This document shows, in pieces, positions 5,613 to 6,786 of a DNA stretch of 6,786 nt. The notes below the pieces were generated by a model. It saw only the letters and a list, made by a program, of their open reading frames with translations, was not told where the DNA came from and searched no databases. The translations under genes and the position numbers were made by a program. Positions within the stretch are counted from its first letter, which is position 1; each line of letters begins with the position of its first letter. The DNA lies in assembly GCA_902796975.1 (NCBI GenBank), contig CADBRF010000234.1, positions 1 to 6,786 on the forward strand. Direction: 5' to 3'. This stretch comes from an uncultured Coriobacteriaceae bacterium (GTDB lineage Bacteria; Actinomycetota; Coriobacteriia; Coriobacteriales; QAMH01).

Positions 5613-6786
5613 ATGGCTGAGGAAACTCCTGGCATTCCGAAGCTTTCGGTTTTGAACATGGTGGGCATTCTTTCCGTGTTCTGCTGCATGAGCGAGTTCA
5701 CGATTCTCACTCCCTCCATCGCAGCCTTTTCTCATCACTTTGCTGGTACCCCCATCACGACGATTATGCTGGCGAACAGCATTACCGGTATCATCTCCGT
5801 TCCCATCAGCATCCTCTCTGGTGCTTTGCTACGTCGCGTGGGGTTCAAGCCCATCGCTCTCATCGGCATTCTCATCATGTCGCTTGGCGGCGCCTTCCCC
5901 TTCCTTATGCCCAACATCACCAACTATGCGTTTGTAATCTTTTCCCGCATTCTCGTTGGCATCGGCCTGGGCATCATGTTCCCGGTTGGCACTGCGACCA
6001 TCATCGCCTTCACTTCCGGCGAGCAGCGTTCCCGTATGCTGGGCTGGGGCATTGCCGTCCAGTTCTTCTTCAGCCTCATCTACACTACGGTCGCGGGCTT
6101 CCTCACTGAGATTGGCTGGAACTACTCCTTCCTTGCCTACCTCATCGGCATTCTGCCCTTCGTATGTGTTCTTCTCTGGATGCCCGAAGCCAAGCCCTAT
6201 GTGAACAAGGCAAGCGAGCGTGATGCCGACATGGCGAGCAAGCTGGGCCAGAAGGAATCTATCCCGCACTCCATCTGGGCTTATGCGCTTTATGGTCTTC
6301 TCATCTGGACCGCCGTCGTTACCGTCCAGGTCGTGACTTCGACGGTGCTCGACTCCCGTGGGCTTGCTGCTGCCGGTGAGGCGGCGCTTGTCATTAACTG
6401 TTGCGGCATTGGCCAGATCTGCTCCGGTCTCCTGTTGCCCTACATCATCCGTCTATTCAAGGGTCGCACCTTCGGTGTTATGGCGACGCTCGTGGTTGTT
6501 GGCATTCTGCCCGTTCTGCTTGTCAAGGACAGCGCGATTATCTATGCAATCGGCGTCTTCATCATGGGCTTTGGCGGCGGCGCCTTCTTCACCTGCTGCC
6601 AGAATGCAACGGGCAATATTGCCCCGCGCACTCGCAGTCCTTTCGTCTCCGGCGTCATGATGTCCATGGAGAACCTCGGCCCCTTCATCGGCCCCTACAT
6701 CTTCTCCGCTACACTCATCGCCAACCCTGCTATGGGCAATGACGCGGTCTTTCCCGTCCTCATCGGTATGGCGCTTGTCGGTGCGG
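5613..6786 (+). CDS. MFS transporter, carrier 2, 3'-truncated by the window
   Basis: The frame opens at ATG 5613 behind AGGAGG (5603-5608, 4 nt spacing) and stays open for 391 codons to the right edge, so the stop is outside. The visible part covers about 11 hydrophobic helices. It includes a motif-A-like loop GALLRRVGFKP (residues 70-80) between helices 2 and 3, and SRILVGIGLGIMFPVG (111-126) followed by SGEQRSRMLGWG (135-146), both typical of the major facilitator superfamily. The hydrophilic central loop is at about 191-219. The C-terminal half has SMENLGPFIGP (351-361), resembling the repeated helix-11 region of these carriers. It is clearly different in sequence from carrier 1, so it is not a recent tandem duplicate. 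Context suggests import of the enzyme substrate or release of product. The substrate is unknown. No separate promoter was recognised between the terminator hairpin and the start. Confidence 0.85.
   Translation, partial: MAEETPGIPKLSVLNMVGILSVFCCMSEFTILTPSIAAFSHHFAGTPITTIMLANSITGIISVPISILSGALLRRVGFKPIALIGILIMSLGGAFPFLMPNITNYAFVIFSRILVGIGLGIMFPVGTATIIAFTSGEQRSRMLGWGIAVQFFFSLIYTTVAGFLTEIGWNYSFLAYLIGILPFVCVLLWMPEAKPYVNKASERDADMASKLGQKESIPHSIWAYALYGLLIWTAVVTVQVVTSTVLDSRGLAAAGEAALVINCCGIGQICSGLLLPYIIRLFKGRTFGVMATLVVVGILPVLLVKDSAIIYAIGVFIMGFGGGAFFTCCQNATGNIAPRTRSPFVSGVMMSMENLGPFIGPYIFSATLIANPAMGNDAVFPVLIGMALVGA

Noticed and set aside
1..6786. CRISPR array, insertion sequence or integrase gene
   Set aside because: No regular repeat-spacer pattern, transposase or recombinase motif was seen in any frame.

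Overview
The window looks like a gut-type or anaerobic Coriobacteriia (Eggerthellaceae-like) chromosome. This rests on the moderately GC-rich coding sequence, strong AGGAGG-type ribosome binding sites, and the pairing of MFS carriers with a cytoplasmic molybdenum enzyme and a small Fe-S partner. That layout resembles the catechol dehydroxylase loci described in Gordonibacter and Eggerthella. The assignment is by gene content and recollection of families, not by a database match, and the genus is not resolved.

Layout, all on the + strand. Positions 1-533 hold the 3' part of a housekeeping RlmI-type 23S rRNA cytosine-C5 methyltransferase. Positions 534-1179 are a long non-coding region with two different halves. 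The first half (about 609-800) is GC-rich and packed with hairpins, including an 87-nt imperfect palindrome with two symmetric GGA/GGA internal loops. The second half (about 820-1179) is AT-rich and looks like a regulated promoter and leader, with repeated TCTCA/TGAGA half-sites, a TATATT -10 candidate and leader hairpins. Next come an MFS carrier (1180-2430), a 181-nt spacer with two hairpins, an 844-residue molybdopterin (bis-MGD) oxidoreductase catalytic subunit (2612-5146), a 119-residue two-cluster ferredoxin-like subunit (5151-5510), a terminator-like hairpin (5535-5577), and a second, different MFS carrier that runs off the right edge (5613 to beyond 6786).

How the genes may work together: carrier 1 and/or carrier 2 would bring a small organic substrate in and release the product. 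The molybdenum enzyme would carry out a reduction (or hydroxyl removal or transfer) in the cytoplasm, with electrons delivered through the small Fe-S subunit. The catalytic subunit has no Tat signal and no membrane anchor is encoded here, so the chemistry is inferred to be cytoplasmic. The best family guess is an aromatic (catechol- or pyrogallol-type) dehydroxylase or transhydroxylase-like enzyme. The substrate cannot be read from the sequence.

The most interesting points are this compact two-transporter, soluble molybdoenzyme module; the atypical N-terminal cysteine spacing of the catalytic subunit; the half-site array upstream of the operon; and the unexplained structured element at 609-800.
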